From Rosellinia necatrix (Eukaryota; Ascomycota; Sordariomycetes; Xylariales; Xylariaceae), in NCBI GenBank assembly GCA_021209875.1, contig JAGYVD010000009.1, positions 620,001 through 684,000 on the forward strand: DNA of 64,000 nt. Direction: 5' to 3'. The notes beneath the pieces were generated by a model. It made no database searches. It was not told where the DNA came from and saw nothing but the letters and a program-made list of their open reading frames with translations. The stretch's first letter is position 1; every line of letters starts with the position of its first letter. Shown here piece after piece: positions 57,317-64,000 of this stretch. A program made the position numbers and the translations under genes.

Positions 57317-60300
57317 CTAACTTGTGAATGTCCCCCGAATCCTTGCGTAAAGCGCTGTATCATAGAAGTTATAGTTTGTATCGACCTCACAAAATTCATG
57401 TTGCTTCAGGAGGCGCACAGCTGTGGGTCGTTCTCGCGGGTCCCTGTAAATCTAGTCAGTCCCATGTTCTCTCATACAACTAGGCAAAATGCGACGGCAA
57501 GGGGGGAATGCGATGCAGAGAAGGGTAGCCTACACTGTGAAACAATCCAGCATGAACCCCAAGGCATATGGTGTAATGGTGTCGCGGACCTCGTCATTAA
57601 TAGGTGGCGTCTCCCCATTCGCAATCTTGTAGATAGCGCCAACGGCCTCTTCCTTACTCCAAGGACGACGGCCAGCGAACATTTCCAGGACCACACAACC
57701 TAAGCTCCAAATATCAACCTTGGCACTGTATCCCTCCCCTTGCGAGCGGATAACTTCGGGGGCCATCCAAAAGACGGAGCCCTGCATTGAGTTGGTCTTG
57801 TCGTTGCCGTAGATATCGTCTGTTTTCTTGGAAATACCGAAATCCGAAATCTTGCATGTGCCATCCAGATCCAACAAGATATTGTCGGCTTTGAGGTCGC
57901 GATGGAGAATGCCTTCGTGATGTAAGTAGGCGAGTCCGGAGAGCGCCTGGCGCGTGAGAGAGCGCACAACAGGTTCTTCGAATTTTCCATGTTTACGAAG
58001 ACAGGACCCGATGCTACCACCCGAGATATACTCGAGAAAGATACTGATACTAGTTTCCTTCCTCTCACAGCCCAGATACTGTACGATGTTCTCGTGGTCC
58101 AGGTTCTGCATAGTATCAATCTCTTGGTCGAGCGCCGCAAGGAGTTCTTTCATCTTGTTTTTATCTCCACCAGCTGCCTTTTGGTTCACCTCAACCTCTT
58201 TTACTGCCAAAAATTCACCAGTCGTCGCATTCATACCAAGGTATACGCGGCCATACGTTCCTTTGCCTATTAATTCGCCCTTGAACCATCTGAACGTCGT
58301 CTGGCGTTTGGGGAGAATGTCTTGCGGTATTTGTGGCACGATAGATCCACGCTCGGGGTGGATCTGCACAACATTGGCACCAAACATCTTGGTACTCTTG
58401 CGACGTTGCACCATAGACATGGATCTTGCACCGCTAGCGGCGGAAGAGCTGGTGTAGCGTTTGTTGGCCTCATGGGCCCCACGGGCGACCTCCCGAATTG
58501 ATTTCATTCGGCCGATACCCCCGGATTTACGAACACTTCTCCGTGCATTCGAAGCAATAGACGCGGGACGTTCAAGAGCTTTCAGCGTCGACTCGTCCGA
58601 GCCAAGCGTGTCACTCTCATTATAGAATGTTCTCCCTTCATCGTTCGCGTCTGGTGGCGTAGGGATCTCAATCGTCACAGCGGCAGTGGGCGCTGGCTCT
58701 TCCTGCTCAAGGATAGGAGATACTGGCGGACTTGGTTCTTGAAGTTGACTGTCGTCCAAAACCGGCTGATCAAGGTCCAACCCGGGGAAATAGGCTTCAA
58801 GATTGCCCAGCATCTCTTCCGGTGGGGGCCGATTGGCCCATACATCGCGTTCGATGAACGATTTACGGCGGTTTAACTTACTATCATCAGACCACTGGTC
58901 TGAGCTGGGTGTTGCGGGAGTGCGGCGATGAGAGCCCGGATTGCTTCTCACACTCTCCTCATCGTCTTCCAAATCGGGAGTATTCATTGTACGGGGAGAG
59001 TCAAAGGATACGGACAAGCCCTTGCCGTTCCTCGAAGTCCTCAGTCGCAGGCTGGGTTTCTTGCCAACTGATTCTGAGTCGCTATCTCGGTTTGGCGCTT
59101 TCAGTTTGCGTACCGACTTGGATGGTTGTCTGCCTCGAACTGGGACAGCGAATAGTCCATCGTCGGAATCGTCTCCAGAGTCTTCAACAGGTTTGCTCTT
59201 GGGCTCGGCCATCTTCGAGAATTGCACGTTTGACTCGACGAAATCAACATCAGGGCCATGCGATTTGCGGCGAACGCTAGTCGAATAGGCCAACCCTGAC
59301 GGACCCGCGGAGGGGTGTGATGTGCTTGGACTCACATCAACTGGGCCAGCTGATCGTTGTGCTGTTTGGCGCACTTTAGCAACTAGTTCATGTTGGGGTT
59401 TGTTGCCAAGGTTTAGAATCGGGGTACCACCAGGTGAATAATCAGGCACGATGAATGGCACATCGCCACGGCTCCAAGTTATGGAACCTGGTGAACCAGA
59501 TCGTGGACTACTCCGACCCGAGGCCGTTTGACCAAAATCAACGCTTGCCATTGCTCCCTTACCTCGGTGTTCTATGTACTCTGTCCCGGGCGGCGGGTCG
59601 GAATTGACACGATTTGGGGACTTAGGACGTCGGTCTGCAGATGTAGACGGCCGGCCTAAGCGACTCAATGCACTCCCCATATCCACCAAAGCGCCGAAAG
59701 CCGAACCGGATTGAGATGAGAGCACCAAGGGACGCTGCCTGTGAGACATCTCTGGGATCCCCTCGTATGAGCCGGTTGAAGTCGCGGGCCTCCTAAGGCT
59801 TGGGAGGCCGCCATCTGGGACTCCTTGGCCTAGCTTCATGCCGTGTCCAGTTTTCTTACTGAGCGAGTTCGCCTTGATAAGAGTCGCCGTCTCGACACCT
59901 GGCGGCGCCGGCGCTTTCCTCTGCGGTAAAAGGTTATCCGATTTCTTATCTTCGTAAGGAGAAGTACGGGGATGATCAAAGTCCACTTCCCTACCGACAA
60001 AACCGATTGACGGCGATTCCATTTTTACGCGATGCTCTTCAGCCCGAGCCGATAACTGATCATCGCTGGGCCGAGAGTTACCCGTCATGGTATTCGCCCT
60101 GGATGCAGGCGGTGAGGAGCTGGATCTTATATGATAGCTGCTGGGATTATTGATGCCTCCACCGCTCACATCGTTATATTTGATAAATAGCTTCATAGAG
60201 CCAACAGTTGTACGCTTTGGGTGCCAAATACATAGGTCCCCTAATGACTGCTCATGCACCGCTTGGCCAAGCTCCGTAGGGTACATTTGTAGACCATCCG

Positions 60301-62063
60301 GATCCGGTAGACCGAGATTCTGGCATACGCTGATTTGCAGGTCTCTGGAAGTATCACACTCGGTGACATCGCACATGCGGTAGTTCCAACCATCCATGGT
60401 CACTAGTATATAGGTCCTTTGTGAACCAGGCCCAACACCATTAGTCAATGCACCACTTGGTTTATACACAATGGGACTCGTGGGAGAATCTTTGTCATCA
60501 TCTCTGGGCTTGGGTTTCTTCTTCCAAAAGTTCAACGATTTCTTGCCATCTTTGGCTGAATTAGGCTCGGCGCCGGCTGAACGTTCGCCAGGATCCATAG
60601 GGGACAAGCGGCTGCCATAGCCTATGCTATTCTGCACACTGCGAGAAAGTTGCCCGGCTTCTGGTGGCACTCCTGAGCCATAGTGGGCAATACTGGACGA
60701 GACTGAGTCGGCGCTATTTCGGGGTTTGTGACAAACATATCTACCAGATGGCGAGGAGGGAGGCATGGACGGTGGCAATCTTGGGCTTGCACCGGGACTT
60801 TGTCTTCGTAAAACGCCTTCCCCATGCTCACTGACGCTGCTCGGGCTCCCCTTTCGATTACTTTCAATGTCGATATTTTTCAACATGGATCGATGATTGG
60901 ACTCAGTTGGTATTGGTACCGCTCTCGTTGTCGAGGGGAACCCGCGCGCGGGGGTGACCCCTGTGCCACTCGGCTTAATGGGGGTATTAGGAGATTCAAT
61001 ATCGGTCCCCGCGTTCTGTCCGTGTACGCCACTGAACGAATCTTTTCGCGTGTGTGGTGGCTGCGTTTTGGCAGACTCGGGAGGCTTCCCCGTAACCAAA
61101 CTCCGAATAAGTCGGCGCATTCTCTTCCCCTCCTCTCTTTCGCGTGACTGATCCCAACCGGTCCCACTCAAGGTACATTCTTGAGCTAGTCGTGGATAAA
61201 CCAGCTGATGCATCATGCCAAAATTGCCACGCCCTCCCCGTTGGCTACCAAGCTCAAGAAAACGGGCACCATGAAGATCTAGACCCTTAAATGTCTCCTG
61301 CCAGTCCCTCGAAAAACTATTGGTAGCAAGCCACAGGAGGACCTGGTCAAGGGGCCACTTTGTGGCCAGCTCGGGTGGTATCTCGGGGTGTACCACAGTG
61401 CTATTGGACGCAGTGGACATCAACCTGGTTTGAAAAGGGTTGTTGGCATAAAGTCCAATGCGACCGTCGTCAGCAGGCGTCGAAACAGCGGTGTTATTAC
61501 TAACACCTTGGCTCGTTGTCAGCCAGGACGTTTGAGAGGTGGCAGAATACGCGGATGTATCGTCAGGAAAGAAGCCCGGGATACCAACCCCTTCCCCATA
61601 TGTATCTCCGCCGGGTATATAGGTAGCGGTCATGGCGGCACGCTCCTCGGCGTCCTCATGCCCAAGCCTGTCATTAGAAGGCTTCCCCTGACCGGTCCGG
61701 CGCCAGGGGCGGCGGGGGAGGAATAGACAGGGCGGTATTTGATGACTGGTGGTGAAGCCGGGGGTTATACGCAGCGGGGCCATTGATGGACGGGTGCGGC
61801 ATGAAACCGGGGCGACTATCGTATGGACGGCCCCAGCTCCCCTGCCACGGGGCCTGCGAACCTATGGCACTTCCCGGATGCGGCCCGGGGGGCGGAGGGA
61901 GAGGAAGACCGCCGCTGAGAGTGGGGGCGAGCGGATATCGAGGGGGAGGGGGCGGAATACCAGTCATGTGGTTGAGCTGGCCTTGGTTCGGAGCCGCCAA
62001 CGGCGGCGGCGGCGGCGGCAATGGGAAAGGCCGCGCAGGGTCTCTCTGTGTGTTTGAATACAT
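57317..62063 (-). CDS. BCK1: Bck1-type MAP kinase kinase kinase (cell wall integrity pathway)
   Basis: Exons complement of 61729-62063, 57534-61667 and 57317-57443 give ~1531 residues. This kinase sits between protein kinase C and the MEK Mkk1/2 in the cell-wall-integrity cascade. The N-terminal ~110 residues are proline-rich (MYSNTQRDPARPFPLPPPP). TATYIPGGDTYGEGVGIPGF follows, then a SAM-like region (~219-270, WPLDQVLLWLATNSFSRDW), a Ras-association-like region (~524-605, TYILVTMDGWNYRMCDVTEC) and long disordered serine-rich stretches. The C-terminal kinase (~1238-1505) has GKGTYGRVYLG, AVKEVEV, HRDLKADN, DFGISKK, GSVFWMAPEV and DIWSLGCVVLEMFAGRRPW. The last exon (DPRERPTA ... FYDTALYARIRGTF) completes the kinase tail. 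The first junction is uncertain: the frame changes near 61667-61729, modelled as a 61-nt intron with a weak donor. Confidence 0.9.
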
Positions 62064-64000
62064 GGTAGATAGAGGTGGCAATAACAGAATCTAGCTAAAC
62101 GGTCTGACAATGGTCGCTCATATGGTCTAGATGACATGCGTACGCAGGCTTGACAACTGCACAACCGATGTCGTCGCGGTTTGTCTGCGATGTGCGCATC
62201 AGCTGCCGAGCTCGAATTTCAGTCGGCCGACAAGAACGAGGTCGGAGCTGTGATCAAAGTCGGATTTCGGATGGTAGACGCAACAAACGGCGACCGTCTA
62301 GTGCCGTCGTGATGATGCAAGGGGGGAAGGACGAGGGTAATGTCAGTGTGCCCTCGTACGTGAGCGTATATGTCAAGGCGGTCGGATGGGGATCGTTATC
62401 GTATTGTATTGTATTGTATCGTATCGTATCGTATCGTATTGGGTTGTATCGTATTATTATATTGTGCCCAGCAATATTTTCTCTTGGTCTTCTTCTTCTC
62501 ATCGACAGCAGATGCCGCCCCAATTCCTTAGTGCGCACGACAAAACGTCTCAACCATGGTGTTGCGAGGAGAGCAGCCGGGTTGGATAGTGGGGGTAATG
62601 CTAAATACGGCCATCGAGAGAGAGACACGGGCAGAGAGACGCAGATAGACGCAGATAGACGCAGACAAACACGGACAGACGCAGACAGACGCAGACAGAC
62701 ACGGACAGACACGGGGTGTGAAACTGGTCGTACTTGTGCACCTGAAGCGTTGTTCCCGTCCTCGCAGGCCGTTTTCCGATTCAGCGCGACAGTGGCGGAG
62801 ATAAAAATAAGACAGGGCGCAGAAGAAAAAACGTGGAGTAGGCACCAAGATGGAGACGACAACTAGTGAAACTATCCCAGCAGCCCGACGGCACTGGCGG
62901 GCGAGGCAGTTGGTTAGTTCAGTTGGATACGGCCGTCTGAGGTGCCTGAGGTAGGCAGGTCAGAAGGAGGTTGGTGGTCGGCAACAAGCCCAAGAGCCAG
63001 ACGACGACGGCCACCGAACGCCGGCCAGCACAGTGGTTACAAGCAATCAGTTAGCGCCCGACACTGTGCCTCGCACAGATTGTCGCATGTTTTTTGCCAG
63101 GTCCAAGTGATTGGAAGCGTTAACTGGGTACGGCGCAAACTGCGCCAACAGTGTGAAGAGTGAGCCCCTGTACTGCAGAACCCCTCACGGCTGTCGCTAC
63201 CGGGGTCTTTCTCCATCAATCATAGCCGTTCCCTTGCAGTAGTTTTATGCGCTAACCGTACCGCCCCGGTCCAGCTGGATCTTGGCTTCTTGGCATGCAG
63301 CAACCCTGCATAAGATATGTATGTACATGCCAACTTACACGAGATACCTTAGTGACCTACCTTAGGTAGGCACGTATGTATGTAGGTTAGGTACCAGTGC
63401 TACTAGTATGTACCTATTCTAAGAATGTCCTTGTAGTGTAAAAACAGAACTACAGCAAGCCAGCAACACGCCAAAACAGAAACCGAAGCTTGTCTCGAGG
63501 TCTGTCGTAACTTGCCCAACGTGATAGACACGCGGCCATTCCATCCACCCCCCATTCCGTCATACCGGGAAGGACTTTGCGCAATCGTCTCCGAGATAAA
63601 TTCGTCAAACTCCCCCAAACGCTCTATACTTAATTGGAGCTGAAGTCCTTGTTCGCATGTGCATCTTACACTAATTCCGAGACGGCGGGTTGGGGTGGCA
63701 TTTGAATAGCCTGGGGCTGTTAGGCACTCTTTCAGCCGCGGTAGGATTTGTAGGCAGACTTCTGTGCAGCATATCGGCATTCAACACCATGGGGCAACGC
63801 AGAGAATCGTCGGAACCGTGACCCTCGACGACAAACCCGTCTCGATGTGGGGTTACGAGGGGTGGGAGGGCGTTGCATACGAAGTAATGTTATACATATG
63901 TAAGTACCTATCTGATCGATGCTACACCCCTTTCCCACTGCGTGACTCTCTCATCCGATGACAAGCACAAACTGTGTGGGGATTTCAATGGCATTACGCC
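62064..64000. promoter_or_regulatory. upstream region of BCK1 with simple repeats
   Basis: Contains a (GTATY)n tract at 62400-62460, a 10-bp (AGACGCAGAT/AGACGCAGAC)n array at ~62633-62712 and TAGGTA-type tracts at 63340-63415. The repeats give long but meaningless open frames on both strands. A 125-codon ATG frame on minus (63403-63780) has no recognised domain. No second gene is supported up to the window end. Confidence 0.5.
62633..62712. repeat. 10-bp tandem array upstream of BCK1
   Basis: About eight units related to AGACGCAGAC, with variants AGACGCAGAT and AGACACGGAC. Probably promoter or 5' UTR. Confidence 0.75.

Noticed and set aside
62254..62862. 202-codon minus and 238-codon plus frames
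   Set aside because: Long frames caused by the (GTATY)n and 10-bp arrays having few stops; repetitive products.
63403..63780. 125-codon ATG frame on minus with a C-terminal hydrophobic stretch
   Set aside because: No family resemblance; partly overlaps a TAGGTA repeat tract, so chance is likely.

Overview
The window is nuclear DNA of a filamentous ascomycete, most likely a Sordariomycete. The evidence is short phase-consistent GT-AG introns (about 50-150 nt, branch sites such as CTAAC/CTGAC), compact housekeeping genes separated by AT-richer spacers, and fungus-specific families: a Zn2Cys6 regulator with a fungal TF domain, a CFEM protein, a Bck1-type MAPKKK and a fungal Mediator 9. Gene models below were built by reading both strands and joining exons only where splice sites and phase agree.

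Left third (1-17.6 kb). After a gene-poor start comes a small zinc-finger/NLS protein (1841-2797, minus), then a spacer with a mutated duplicated repeat. A housekeeping block follows: a PDCD2/Tsr4 ribosome-biogenesis factor (plus), eIF3k (minus), phosphoglycerate mutase iPGM (minus), Mediator subunit 9 (plus, divergent from iPGM) and tubulin cofactor C (minus, convergent with Med9). A PD-(D/E)XK-like orphan protein (plus) ends the block. A ~70-90 bp element is present twice, in the same orientation relative to the Tsr4 and cofactor C genes downstream of it.

Middle (18-34.3 kb). A 12-exon, 1652-residue secreted protein dominates. It joins two SGNH/GDSL hydrolase domains, about ten FG-GAP-like calcium-loop repeats and an M35/aspzincin-like metallopeptidase domain. 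It is followed by a PQ-loop-like membrane protein (plus), an orphan 445-residue protein, a 9-exon Zn2Cys6 transcription factor and a single-exon 465-residue orphan, the last three on minus.

Right part (37-64 kb). This holds a GH13 oligo-1,6-glucosidase-like enzyme, a small secreted protein, an 8-exon catalase with an altered haem-pocket segment, asparaginyl-tRNA synthetase, a secreted RNase T2 with a one-base frameshift in a C run, a GPI-anchored CFEM protein and the Bck1-type MAPKKK of the cell-wall-integrity pathway. Spacers are long (0.5-3 kb) and carry simple repeats and many TAGGTAGGTACCTACCTA-type palindromic tracts. No tRNA, rRNA, CRISPR, intact transposon or biosynthetic cluster was recognised.

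Two genes (GH13 and RNase T2) each need exactly one base fewer, in G and C runs, to be intact. This points to homopolymer consensus errors or recent decay.
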